Notes: generated by a model not told the origin, from the sequence alone. DNA of 61,514 nucleotides from Sphingomonas populi (GCF_004208535.1 NZ_SGIS01000032.1:1-61514), one strand, 5' to 3'. Numbered from the stretch's first letter, positions 26,360 through 34,569 are shown. Program-made: numbers and translations.

Positions 26360-28084
26360 ATGGCCACTATGGCATCCCCCACGCGCGACGATTTCGCAGC
26401 CCTTCTTGAACTGACGCTCGGCGGAGCAGACAGCTTCGAAGGCCGCGTCGTCAAGGGCACCGTCACCGGCATCGAGAATGATCTCGCCGTGATCGACGTG
26501 GGCCTCAAGTCCGAAGGCCGCGTGCCGCTGCGCGAATTCGCAGCCCCCGGCCAGAAGGCCGATCTCAAGGTTGGCGACGAAGTCGAAGTCTATGTCGATC
26601 GCGTCGAGAACGTCCACGGCGAAGCGATGCTGTCGCGCGACCGCGCCCGCCGCGAAGCCGCATGGGACACGCTCGAAACCGAATTCGCCAAGACCGCGCG
26701 CGTCGAGGGTGTCATCTTCGGCCGCGTCAAGGGCGGCTTCACGGTCGACCTCAACGGCGCCGTGGCGTTCCTGCCCGGCTCGCAGGTCGATATCCGCCCG
26801 GTGCGTGACGTCACGCCGCTGATGGACATCCCCCAGCCCTTCCAGATCCTCAAGATGGACCGCAAGCGCGGCAACATCGTCGTGTCGCGTCGCGCGATCC
26901 TCGAAGAGACCCGCGCCGAGCAGCGTTCGGGCCTGATCCTGAGCCTCGCTGAGGGTCAGATCATCGACGGCGTCGTCAAGAACATCACCGATTACGGTGC
27001 GTTCGTCGATCTCGGCGGCATCGATGGCCTGCTGCATGTCACCGATCTTTCGTACAAGCGCGTTGGTCATCCGAGCGAGGTTCTTAACATTGGCGATACC
27101 GTCAAGGTTCAGATCATCCGCATCAACAAGGACACGCAGCGCATCTCGCTCGGCATGAAGCAGCTCGAGAGCGATCCGTGGGATGGTGCATCGGCCAAGT
27201 ATCCGGTCGGCGCGAAGCTCACCGGCCGCGTCACGAACATCACCGAATATGGTGCGTTCGTCGAGCTGGAAGCGGGCATCGAGGGCCTCGTCCACGTTTC
27301 GGAAATGTCGTGGACCAAGAAGAACGTCCATCCGGGCAAGATCGTTTCGACCTCGCAGGAAGTCGATGTCGTCGTGCTCGAGGTCGATCCCGACAAGCGC
27401 CGCATCTCGCTCGGTCTCAAGCAGGCCCAGGCCAATCCGTGGGAGGCCTTCCTCGAAGCGCATCCGATCGGCTCGACCGTTGAGGGTGAAGTCAAGAACG
27501 CGACCGAATTCGGTCTGTTCATCGGCCTCGACAACGACGTCGATGGCATGGTCCACATGTCGGACATCGCCTGGGGCGTGTCGGGCGAGGACGCGCTCAA
27601 CCTCCACCGCAAGGGCGAGGTCGTTCAGGCCGTCGTGCTCGACATCGATGCCGAGAAGGAGCGTATCTCGCTCGGCATGAAGCAGCTTGAGCGTGGCGCT
27701 CCGGCAGCCGGTGGCGCAGTCGCCGCAGGCGGCGGCAGCGGCTCGGGCCTCAACAAGAACGCGGTCGTCACCGTCACCGTTCTCGAAGTCCGCGACGCGG
27801 GCCTCGAAGTTCAGGTCGGCGACGATGGCGCGACGGGCTTCATCAAGCGCACCGATCTCGGTCGTGACCGCGACGAACAGCGCCCGGAGCGTTTCCAGGT
27901 CGGTCAGAAGTTCGACGCGATGGTGACCGGCTTCGATCGTTCGAAGAAGCCGACCTTCTCGGTCAAGGCGATGCAGATCTCCGAAGAGAAGCAGGCCGTG
28001 GCGCAGTACGGTTCGTCCGACTCGGGCGCGTCGCTCGGCGACATTCTCGGCGAGGCGCTCAAGGCGCGCAACGAGAAGCGTTGA
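26360..28084 (+). CDS. rpsA: 30S ribosomal protein S1
   Basis: A 574-residue protein with six S1 (OB-fold) repeats. Repeats 3-6 are clear from recurring DGVVKNITDYGAFVDLGGIDGLLHVTDLS, then GRVTNITEYGAFVELEAGIEGLVHVSEMSW and similar blocks, each closing with RISLGMKQLE or RISLGLKQ. A Gly/Ala-rich linker (AAGGAVAAGGGSGSG, near 453) precedes the last repeat. S1 unfolds and docks mRNA leaders on the small subunit. There is no strong Shine-Dalgarno before ATG 26360, as is common for rpsA; ATG 26369 is an alternative. The terminator at 28093 ends the unit. Confidence 0.97.
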   Translation: MATMASPTRDDFAALLELTLGGADSFEGRVVKGTVTGIENDLAVIDVGLKSEGRVPLREFAAPGQKADLKVGDEVEVYVDRVENVHGEAMLSRDRARREAAWDTLETEFAKTARVEGVIFGRVKGGFTVDLNGAVAFLPGSQVDIRPVRDVTPLMDIPQPFQILKMDRKRGNIVVSRRAILEETRAEQRSGLILSLAEGQIIDGVVKNITDYGAFVDLGGIDGLLHVTDLSYKRVGHPSEVLNIGDTVKVQIIRINKDTQRISLGMKQLESDPWDGASAKYPVGAKLTGRVTNITEYGAFVELEAGIEGLVHVSEMSWTKKNVHPGKIVSTSQEVDVVVLEVDPDKRRISLGLKQAQANPWEAFLEAHPIGSTVEGEVKNATEFGLFIGLDNDVDGMVHMSDIAWGVSGEDALNLHRKGEVVQAVVLDIDAEKERISLGMKQLERGAPAAGGAVAAGGGSGSGLNKNAVVTVTVLEVRDAGLEVQVGDDGATGFIKRTDLGRDRDEQRPERFQVGQKFDAMVTGFDRSKKPTFSVKAMQISEEKQAVAQYGSSDSGASLGDILGEALKARNEKR

Positions 28085-28092
28085 TCTAACGA

Positions 28093-28132
28093 GGTGGGTC
28101 GTCGGCAGCGCCGGCGGCCCACCGTCCTTTTT
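28093..28132 (+). terminator. rpsA intrinsic terminator
   Basis: GGTGGGTCGTCGGC (28093-28106) pairs with GCCGGCGGCCCACC (28110-28123) over 14 bp, with two G-T pairs and a 3-base loop, and is followed by GTCCTTTTT. It lies 9 bases after the rpsA stop. Confidence 0.88.
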
Positions 28133-28277
28133 GTGCTTGCACCACAATGGCCCTTTCGGCCATATTTGCGTTTACACCCGCTCCCCATTGATCTACGTCT
28201 ATTTTACATCGCCCGATCTCTATCCTGTGAGGTCGTGGTAAGATCGTAAACGTATTTTGGCGGGAGCTTACGGCGTA

Positions 28278-28556
28278 ATGATCCGATCGGAACTGGTCCA
28301 GATGCTGGCCGAACAGAATCCGGATCTGGCGCCCCGCGACATCGAAGCAATCGTCGCAACCTTTTTCGATGAAATTTCAAAGCGTTTGGCTGCCGGCGGA
28401 CGAGTCGAGCTGCGCGGCTTCGGCGCTTTCTCCACCCGCGCGCGCGATGCCCGCACCGGCCGCAATCCCCGCACCGGCGAGCTGGTCGATGTGACCGCGA
28501 AGCGAGTCCCCTATTTCAAGCCCGGCAAGGAAATGCGCCTCCGCCTCAACGTGTGA
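28278..28556 (+). CDS. ihfB: Integration host factor subunit beta
   Basis: A 92-residue HU/IHF-family DNA-bending protein: MIRSELVQMLAEQNP starts the helical dimer part, and VELRGFGAFSTRARDARTGRNPRTGE holds the beta-arm with its Pro tip, closing VPYFKPGKEMRLRLN. The sequence fits the beta subunit rather than HU because of LRGFGAFS and YFKPGKEMR. ATG 28278 is chosen over a longer frame from 28257; GGGAG lies upstream. Its place after rpsA is conserved in proteobacteria. IHF is used in recombination, replication and transcription. Confidence 0.94.
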   Translation: MIRSELVQMLAEQNPDLAPRDIEAIVATFFDEISKRLAAGGRVELRGFGAFSTRARDARTGRNPRTGELVDVTAKRVPYFKPGKEMRLRLNV

Positions 28557-28614
28557 GTCGCGCACAATCGCGCTTGGCTGATCCCGACTTGGCGTTTATG
28601 CACGCCCCGATGAT

Positions 28615-28935
28615 GCGGGCGTGGCGAAATCGGTAGACGCACCGGACTTAAAAAACTTGAGTGCTCACGGGGAAACCCGCGAAGTAGAACTGCTCAAATT
28701 CGGGGAACCCTGTAAAATGGCGATCCCGAGCCAAGCCCGCCCATCCCGGCGGGAAGGTGTAGAGACTAGACGGGCAGCACCTGTACCTCGCTCGGATGAG
28801 CGGGGCATGGTGAAGGGATAGTCCAGACCACAAACGCTTGTCCCTATCGGGCAGGCGGCGGCGAAAGCCGTAGCGGGTACGAAAATCCGTCGGGCCGCGA
28901 GGCCCTTGGGGGTTCAAGTCCCCCCGCCCGCACCA
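28615..28935 (+). tRNA. tRNA-Leu(UAA), interrupted by a group I intron
   Basis: The 5' exon (28615-28649) begins GCGGGCGTGGCGAAAT and ends CGGACTT. The 3' exon (28882-28935) begins AAAATCCGT, continues through a long variable arm and a GGGGG-TTCAAGT-CCCCC T-arm, and ends CGCCCGC-A-CCA. Joined, the loop is CTTAAAA with anticodon TAA, and the molecule is 89 bases with encoded CCA. The split after the second T of the anticodon loop is the same site used by the cyanobacterial tRNA-Leu(UAA) intron. One oddity is the outer anticodon-stem pair C27-T43, which is a mismatch. Confidence 0.93.
28650..28881 (+). ncRNA. Group I self-splicing intron (IC3-like) in tRNA-Leu(UAA)
   Basis: 232 bases. P1 is seen as exon ACTT (28646-28649) against GAGT (28659-28662), giving the required T-G pair at the 5' splice site. 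The R-type element GAGCCAAG is at 28728-28735. The S-type element AGAGACTAGACGGGC is at 28761-28775, whose GACTA pairs with TAGTC (28819-28823) to make P7, the guanosine-binding helix. GGGATAGTCCAGACC is at 28815-28829. The intron ends in the expected terminal G (28881). There is no room for a homing endonuclease, so mobility by homing is unlikely. Splicing activity is inferred from intact core elements. Confidence 0.9.
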
Positions 28936-28947
28936 TCCCTCCGAGTC

Positions 28948-30246
28948 TCACATCGCCGCGAGCAGCCCGTCGATCGAAACGATCGCGAAGCGCGTGAAAT
29001 CGTCCGCCACCGCATAGGGCAGCAGCATCTCGCGCCCACGCACCAGCGCGCCGCAGCTATACACCACATTGGGGACATAGCCGTTGCGCTCATGGTCGCT
29101 GGGCTCGAGCAGCGGCTCGGCGAGGCGTCCGAGCACCTTGCCCGGATCGTCGCGATCGAGCAGCACCGCGCCCATGCAGTAATTGCGCACCACACCGACA
29201 CCGTGAGTCAGCACCAGCCAGCCTTCATCAATCTCGATCGGCGAGCCGCAATTGCCAATCTGCACGCTCTCCCACGGATACAGCGGCTCCAGCACCTTGC
29301 CCTGCGCCCGCCAGGTGAGCAGATCGTCCGACTCGGCCAGCCACAAATTCTCATTGTCCTGCCGCCCCAGCGCCAGATAGCGCCCGCCGATCTGGCGCGG
29401 GAACAGCGCCATGCCCTTGGCATCGGCCAGATCGCCGCGCACCGGATGCATCTTGAAGGTGCGGAAATCGTCGGTCTGAAGCAACTCCTGCCGCGCGCCC
29501 GCCGCGCCGACCGCAGTGTAGGTGCCGATGAAGGTCAGCGGCCGGTCGGGGATCGCGAACGGCGTGAGCCGCAGATCCTCGATGCCGCGGCTCTGGCTCT
29601 CCACCACGGGGAACAGCACCGTCTCGGACGGCTCGCAACTGCCCGAGCAATCGAGCTGAATCGTGTCGGCATCCTGCCAGCCCTGTACCGGCGTGGTGAT
29701 CGGCGGCACGCCGCTCGGCGCGGGCGCTGCAATCTCGACCTCGCCATCGGCACGCCACACGCCGGTGCGGAACGTCACCGAGGAGAGATGCCCTTCGCCG
29801 ATCCCGCGCAGCGACAGCACGAAGTCCGTATCGCCCACCGGCTTCACGCCGATCGGCCAGGCGACGATGCTCGGATTGAACAACGCCGCCGATTCGAACG
29901 AATATTCCGCGCTGAAATACGCGCCGATCAGCAGCCGGCGATCCTCGTCGAGCGCACCCACGTCGAGCCCGGCGACTCGTCCGGCGAGATCGGAACCGCG
30001 CGCGAGCAGCGTAGTCTTCGCGCCGTGCTCGGCGTGACCGATCGAATCCCACAGCCGATCGATCTGCCGCGCCACCGCCGCATCGTCGAACGCGAGCACG
30101 CGCCGGATGATCCGCGTCGTGCGGTCCTCGGGCTGGTGGTCGAAACCGGCGGGGTCGGACGGCAGGAACGGCCGGATAACGGTGCGGCTGGCATCGGGGC
30201 GCAACTCGATGTCGAGCTTGCGCAGGCAAGGGTGGGTCTCAGCCAT
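28948..30246 (-). CDS. GH130-family glycoside phosphorylase/hydrolase
   Basis: A 432-residue five-bladed propeller enzyme. LFNPSIVAWP, SQSRGIEDLRLTPF (the family's E-D motif with the proton-donor Asp), LFPRQIGGRYLALGRQDNENLWLAES and GSPIEIDEGWLVLTHGVG follow the GH130 pattern. Members act on beta-mannosides, mostly by phosphorolysis, some by hydrolysis. No signal peptide, so it is cytoplasmic. ATG 30246 has GGAG upstream and begins 11 bases after the transglutaminase gene; longer frames would overlap that gene. It closes a three-gene operon with two transglutaminase-like proteins, an unexpected pairing for a mannoside enzyme. Confidence 0.85.
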   Translation of the reverse strand: MAETHPCLRKLDIELRPDASRTVIRPFLPSDPAGFDHQPEDRTTRIIRRVLAFDDAAVARQIDRLWDSIGHAEHGAKTTLLARGSDLAGRVAGLDVGALDEDRRLLIGAYFSAEYSFESAALFNPSIVAWPIGVKPVGDTDFVLSLRGIGEGHLSSVTFRTGVWRADGEVEIAAPAPSGVPPITTPVQGWQDADTIQLDCSGSCEPSETVLFPVVESQSRGIEDLRLTPFAIPDRPLTFIGTYTAVGAAGARQELLQTDDFRTFKMHPVRGDLADAKGMALFPRQIGGRYLALGRQDNENLWLAESDDLLTWRAQGKVLEPLYPWESVQIGNCGSPIEIDEGWLVLTHGVGVVRNYCMGAVLLDRDDPGKVLGRLAEPLLEPSDHERNGYVPNVVYSCGALVRGREMLLPYAVADDFTRFAIVSIDGLLAAM

Positions 30247-30257
30247 GATATTCTCCG

Positions 30258-31070
30258 TCAGGCGACCGCGACCTCTTCGGTATGCACGTCGAAGCCGACC
30301 AGCCGGGCCGGGCCGAAGGTGGTGGTCAGCGCCGTGTCGGTCGCGTCGCGCCCGCGCGCCATCAGGATGCGCCCGATCCGCGGCCGATTGTGCCGCGCGT
30401 CGAACGTATGCCAGCGCCCGCCGAGATAGACGTCGAACCACGCCGAGAAGTCCATCGGTGCGTCGACCGGCGGGATGCCGATGTCGCCGAGATAGCCGGT
30501 GCAATAGCGCGCCGGGATATTCATGCAGCGGCACAGCGTAATCGCGAGATGCGCGAAATCACGGCACACGCCCCGCCGCTCCTGATACGCGTCCCACGCC
30601 GTTTTGGTCGGGCGGGCGTAATTGTAACCGAACTCGATCTGGTTGTGTGTGAACTCGACGATCGCCTGCACGCGCTCCCAACCGGACGGGACATTGCCGA
30701 ACAGCGACCACGCCACCTGAGAGAGCCGATCGGTTTCGCAATAGCGGCTGCCGAGCAGGAAAATCAGCACGTCGTCAGGCAGATCCTCCACCGCGTGCTG
30801 TTCGGCGTCCAGCGCGACGGGATCGGGAAGACCGTCATCCTGCACGGTGAAATCGCACGACAAGGTCAGCCCGCCCGCCGGCACGGTGATGCGCGTACAC
30901 ATGTTGCCGAACGAATCGGGGTAATCGTAGATCGGCACGTCGGGCGTCGCGACGATGCGGTGCGGTGTCACCAGATCCTTGTTTCGCGACGGGTGGATGC
31001 CGAGCAACGCCAGCATCGGCGTGGCAACCTCGGTTTCATAACGGATTTCATAACCGGCGCGGATCAGCAT
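30258..31070 (-). CDS. Transglutaminase-like cysteine protease family protein (second of pair)
   Basis: A 270-residue protein with a C-terminal transglutaminase core. The catalytic Cys is in RRGVCRDFAHLAITLCRCMNIPARYCTGYL (near 170), the His in DFSAWFDVYLGGRWHTFDARH (near 208) and the Asp immediately after. The N-terminal half (YEIRYETEVATPMLALLGIHPSRN) is a beta-rich domain typical of bacterial homologues. No signal peptide. Bacterial members are thought to be proteases or amidases acting on peptides rather than cross-linkers. It follows the other family member after 6 bases, so the two may form a heteromeric or paralogous unit. Confidence 0.88.
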   Translation of the reverse strand: MLIRAGYEIRYETEVATPMLALLGIHPSRNKDLVTPHRIVATPDVPIYDYPDSFGNMCTRITVPAGGLTLSCDFTVQDDGLPDPVALDAEQHAVEDLPDDVLIFLLGSRYCETDRLSQVAWSLFGNVPSGWERVQAIVEFTHNQIEFGYNYARPTKTAWDAYQERRGVCRDFAHLAITLCRCMNIPARYCTGYLGDIGIPPVDAPMDFSAWFDVYLGGRWHTFDARHNRPRIGRILMARGRDATDTALTTTFGPARLVGFDVHTEEVAVA

Positions 31071-31076
31071 CGTCGT

Positions 31077-31994
31077 TTAGGCTCCCGCGCCAGGCGCAAA
31101 GGTTTTTACGGGTGTCGTAACGCGATCCTCGACGGAAATGTCCACGCTCACCGTCATATCGCGGAAACTTCCCGGAAAACCGGCCCATGTCCCGGAGATC
31201 GGCACCGCCTGATAGATGTCGCGCGCCACCGCGACGCGGATCAGCCCGCGATTGCCGACGATGCCGTTGGTCGGATCGAACTCGACCCAGCCCGATCCGG
31301 GCAGATACACCCGCACCCACGCATGGGTGTTGCCACCACCGCGCCGCTCGTCGCGCTGCGAGGGGTTGTAGACATAGCCCGACACGAAGCGCGCCGCGAA
31401 GCCGAGCGCGCGCACCGCCTCGATCATCAGCATCGCATAATCGCGACAGGTGCCGCTGCGCTTGGTCAGCGTCTCGATCGGCGTCTGCGTACCCTTTTCG
31501 TGGCGCGCGACATAGGTGAAGTCGCGCCGGATCGACGCGGTCATGTCGGAGAGCATCGCCAGCGTGTCGGTCTGGCCGGTGGTGCTGAGGAATCCCCGCG
31601 CCCATTGGTCGATCTGCCGGAGCGGATCGAGATGCTGGCGCTCGATCGATCGGAGCAGGTCCGGCATCTCCTCCGAATTGTAGGTAAAGGGGTAGAGCCG
31701 CGCATATTGCTCGATATCGACGGTCTGGAGATCGGCTGGTTCGTGCCGCAGGCGGATGTGGCTGTCGATCACCAGATCCTTCGCGCGCCGGTCGAACGTG
31801 GCGATCGCGACCGAATTGCCGAACACGTCCTGCAACCAGCGCACATCGGCCGGTTCGGGCGTGATATGGAGTTGCGCATCGACCAGATGCTGGTCGTAAC
31901 TCTCGCGCGGGCGCACCATGATGCGGTGCTCGCCGAATGACACGGGCCGACTGTAGCTATAGGTGGTGACATGGGACAGAGTCAGCAAAGGCAT
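31077..31994 (-). CDS. Transglutaminase-like protein with bacterial N-terminal domain
   Basis: A 305-residue protein. Residues 1-85 (LTLSHVTTYSYSRPVSFGEHRIMVRPRES) match the bacterial transglutaminase-like N-terminal domain. The core has Cys in RSGTCRDYAMLMIEAVRALGFAARFVSGY (near 176) and His in GNTHAWVRVYLPGSGWVEFDPTNG (near 222). It lacks a signal peptide. First gene of an operon with the paralogue (30258-31070) and GH130 enzyme. Its start is 13 bases from the divergent N-formylglutamate amidohydrolase. Such transglutaminase genes often travel with ATP-grasp and alpha-E proteins; those are absent here. Confidence 0.9.
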   Translation of the reverse strand: MPLLTLSHVTTYSYSRPVSFGEHRIMVRPRESYDQHLVDAQLHITPEPADVRWLQDVFGNSVAIATFDRRAKDLVIDSHIRLRHEPADLQTVDIEQYARLYPFTYNSEEMPDLLRSIERQHLDPLRQIDQWARGFLSTTGQTDTLAMLSDMTASIRRDFTYVARHEKGTQTPIETLTKRSGTCRDYAMLMIEAVRALGFAARFVSGYVYNPSQRDERRGGGNTHAWVRVYLPGSGWVEFDPTNGIVGNRGLIRVAVARDIYQAVPISGTWAGFPGSFRDMTVSVDISVEDRVTTPVKTFAPGAGA

Positions 31995-32007
31995 CGCGCT
32001 TCTTCAC

Positions 32008-32775
32008 ATGAATAGCCAGCCGAGCCAATCACTGCTGGGTGCGGACGAGCCGTCGCCCGTGCGTATCATCAACCCGGAGGGGCGCGCATCGTTCCTGCTG
32101 ATCGGCGATCATGCCGGCAATCGCGTGCCGCGCGCGCTCGAACCGTTCGGCGTCGCGCAAGCCGATCTGGAGCGCCACATCGGCTGGGACATCGGCATCG
32201 CCGCGCTCGGCGAGGTGCTGGCGGAAAGGCTCGACGCGACCTTCATCGCGCAAACCTATTCGCGGCTGGTGGTCGACTGTAACCGCGCGCCCGGCGCCAT
32301 CGACGCGATGCCTGCGGTCAGCGACGGCACCCCGATCCCCGCCAACACCACGCTCGACGATGCCGCCCGCGCGGCGCGGATCGCGGCGATCCACGCCCCC
32401 TATCAGGCAGCGATCGCCGCTGAACTCGCGCGACGGGATGCCGCCGGTGAAGACACTGTGCTGGTCGCGCTGCACAGCTTTACGCCGGCAATGCGCGGCT
32501 TCGCGCGACCGTGGCAGATCGGCATTCTCCACGGCGGCGGCAACGAGGCGTATGCGCGCCGCGTGCTGTCGGCGCTCGAAGCGCGTGGCGATCTGGTGGT
32601 CGGCGACAACGAACCCTATGCGATGGACACAATCGATTTCACCATCCCGAACCACGCCTTCGCGGCGGGCCGGCGCTACGTGGAAACCGAAATCCGCCAG
32701 GACTTGCTGGTAAGCGAAGCGCAAGTCCGCGACTGGGCCGAGATATTGCAACAGGTTCTGACCGCAGCCCTCTGA
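32008..32775 (+). CDS. N-formylglutamate amidohydrolase family protein
   Basis: A 255-residue hydrolase. ASFLLIGDHAGNRVPRALE, GWDIGIAALGEVLAERLDA and SRLVVDCNRAPGA mark the N-formylglutamate amidohydrolase family; ALHSFTP and IGILHGGG provide further metal and substrate residues. Family members release glutamate from N-formylglutamate in histidine degradation, but no hut genes are nearby and this short form is often found with transglutaminase-like proteins, so its substrate may be another N-acyl amino acid or peptide. ATG 32008 is used; an upstream start at 31963 would overlap the divergent gene. Its stop lies inside an inverted-repeat element. Confidence 0.86.
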   Translation: MNSQPSQSLLGADEPSPVRIINPEGRASFLLIGDHAGNRVPRALEPFGVAQADLERHIGWDIGIAALGEVLAERLDATFIAQTYSRLVVDCNRAPGAIDAMPAVSDGTPIPANTTLDDAARAARIAAIHAPYQAAIAAELARRDAAGEDTVLVALHSFTPAMRGFARPWQIGILHGGGNEAYARRVLSALEARGDLVVGDNEPYAMDTIDFTIPNHAFAAGRRYVETEIRQDLLVSEAQVRDWAEILQQVLTAAL

Positions 32776-32965
32776 TCCTCCCCGGCACGGAGTTTTGGGT
32801 CGGATCGTCCCCCGGACGATCCTTGGCCATGCGGGGCATGGCCAACCCAAAACTGGGGACCGCGAGCGAAGCGAGAGGTGGAGGGGGGCTTCCACAAACG
32901 ATACCGCCCGAGGAAGCCCCCCTCCGTCGCGCTATGCGCGCCACCTCCCCGTGCCGGGGAGGATC
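32774..32965. repeat. 192-bp element with 17-bp perfect terminal inverted repeats
   Basis: GATCCTCCCCGGCACGG (32774-32790) is exactly repeated inverted at 32949-32965. Inside are smaller hairpins (GGATCGTCCCCCGGACGATCC region near 32802-32822; GGGGGCTTCC near 32884 with GGAAGCCCCC near 32920). Two convergent genes end in the terminal repeats, so the element supplies both stop codons' context and probably their transcription termination. It resembles MITE/REP-type intergenic elements of Sphingomonas. Confidence 0.8.
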
Positions 32966-34430
32966 AGGGTGCGTAGGTAATCCTCGCCTGCCCCGTCGCC
33001 CGAACTGGCATGAACAGCCCCTTCCCCGTCACCGCCAGCGTACCGTTCTCCACCTTGGTCACATCCGCCGACAGCAGAAAATCCCCTTCGCGCCGCTGCC
33101 CGATCGCCTTGCGCGCCGCGCGCAGCACCTTCTGGTAATCCGGCGCGAAATCGTGGCTCAGCCCCTGGGCGATGCTCGCGCGGATCGAACCATCCTTGAA
33201 CAAAGCGATCAGCAGGTTGGTCACCTGGCTATCGGTATCGGTCGCGATCCCGACATCGCGGGCACGCACCAATTGCGATCCCGGCACGTTGTACGGCACC
33301 GCCGTCAGCCACACCTGCCCCTTGGTCGACAGCAGCGACGCGTTGCGCGCCTTGGCCTTCGCCACCACGCCCACGGCGAGACGCCCGCCCGTGGTCGCAT
33401 AGACCGTCACATCGCCGAATTCGACATCGACCGGGCCGATCCCCGCCAGCGAAATGCCCTTGTTGGCGCGCTTCACCAGCGTGCGCTTCACCACCGGCTC
33501 CAGTTGCGCGTAATCGGCCAGTACGGGGATGAAGAAGTTGATCCCTCGCTTGCCGGTCTTCGGCGCGGGCGGCGGCAGCGGCGTCGCGACCGGATCGCTC
33601 GGCCGGTTGCCGACGAAGGTCTCGGTCAGCGCGTCGGCGGACAGCAGCAGGGTCAAAGTGCGGCCCGAGACATGATAGCCGCCGACGCCGAGCCGCTTTG
33701 GCGTCACCCGCATCCAGGCCGGCGGCTTTTCGCGGTTGAGCATGATCGAGGTAAAGCCCTGCGCCCACGCCGAGGCGAGCTTGGCATGCAGATCGAGTTT
33801 GTTGAGCTCACGCGGCAGGCTTTGCTCAAGGCTCGCGATCACCGGCTTCAGCCGCGCGTCGGCCTTGCTGGCGAATGCGATCCGCTGCCCCAGGAAGTCG
33901 ATCCCCGGCGCGTTCGTCCAGTCATAGGTGATCCGCACCTTGGCGGCGGGCTTCCAGTCGCCCGCGATCGAGAGCCGCGCCACCGCATGCACCACCGCAT
34001 CGCCGGTCGCGGTCTTGGAAACCACCCCGCCGACCTTCTCTGCGGCGATCGTGGCATGCACCGGAAACGTGATCGTCAACCGGTCACCGCTGCCGCCAAG
34101 CACCAGTGGCCCGCGCGTCACTTCGCCGACCACGCGACAGCCGAGATTCGGCAGCACTTTCACTTTGGCGAACTTGAGATCGACGCGCTGCGCGCCGACG
34201 CATGTGTCGAGCCGCTTGTCGATGCCCCACAACCGCCGCGGCGTCTTCGCCTCCAGCGCGCGTTGCACGGCGTCGAGCGAACCCGAGATCGGCACGACGA
34301 TCGATGATGTTTCGAGCGGGAAATCGGGCGCGGTATCCACCTTCGGCGGCGGCGGCACCTGCACCTTATGCCCGCACGCGCTCACCAGCAGCGACACACT
34401 CGCCAGTACGACAATCGAACGTGATCCCAA
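32964..34430 (-). CDS. DUF4403 family lipoprotein
   Basis: A protein of about 488 residues beginning with a lipoprotein signal (SRSIVVLASVSLLVSACG; lipid-modified Cys in the LVSAC box). The body is rich in beta-strand and fits the DUF4403 family, of unknown function and with tubular lipid-binding-like repeats suspected. SSIVVPISGSLDAVQRALE opens the family region; a Pro-rich spot (PLPPPAPKTGKR) divides two halves. TTG 34430 is taken as start because AAAGGA sits at normal spacing and gives a clean signal peptide; ATG 34478 would add 16 residues before it and has no such site. It ends in the 32774-32965 repeat. Confidence 0.82.
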   Translation of the reverse strand: MGSRSIVVLASVSLLVSACGHKVQVPPPPKVDTAPDFPLETSSIVVPISGSLDAVQRALEAKTPRRLWGIDKRLDTCVGAQRVDLKFAKVKVLPNLGCRVVGEVTRGPLVLGGSGDRLTITFPVHATIAAEKVGGVVSKTATGDAVVHAVARLSIAGDWKPAAKVRITYDWTNAPGIDFLGQRIAFASKADARLKPVIASLEQSLPRELNKLDLHAKLASAWAQGFTSIMLNREKPPAWMRVTPKRLGVGGYHVSGRTLTLLLSADALTETFVGNRPSDPVATPLPPPAPKTGKRGINFFIPVLADYAQLEPVVKRTLVKRANKGISLAGIGPVDVEFGDVTVYATTGGRLAVGVVAKAKARNASLLSTKGQVWLTAVPYNVPGSQLVRARDVGIATDTDSQVTNLLIALFKDGSIRASIAQGLSHDFAPDYQKVLRAARKAIGQRREGDFLLSADVTKVENGTLAVTGKGLFMPVRATGQARITYAP

Positions 34431-34485
34431 AACCGATCCTTTCGGATGGGCAACGTTCCAGCGGCGTAATGGTGCCAAACTTACG

Positions 34486-34569
34486 TCGCCCCGGCGAAGG
34501 CCGGGGCCGTTGCGTAACTTGGCGAGCCGGGTGCCCCAAACTCAACGGCCCCGGCCTCCGCCGGGGCGA
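34486..34569. repeat. REP pair (inverted 27-bp arms)
   Basis: The 27-base arms at 34486-34512 and 34543-34569 are inverted copies matching at 26 of 27 positions. Each arm is an internal hairpin around CCCCGGCGAAGGCCGGGG (GGAGG in the other arm). The element sits between the ferredoxin reductase stop and the DUF4403 start, both on the minus strand, and could attenuate read-through or protect the upstream mRNA end. Confidence 0.8.

Noticed and set aside
28621..28821. Short protein-coding frame across the tRNA-Leu region
   Set aside because: It covers tRNA exon and intron sequence; the RNA structure explains the region fully.
28906..31940. Two long plus-strand frames opposite GH130 and the transglutaminase genes
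   Set aside because: Antisense to genes with intact catalytic motifs; sequence has no known fold pattern.
32008..32775. Assigning the amidohydrolase to histidine degradation (hutG)
   Set aside because: No hut genes nearby and the neighbours are transglutaminase-like; the family is kept but the pathway is not claimed.
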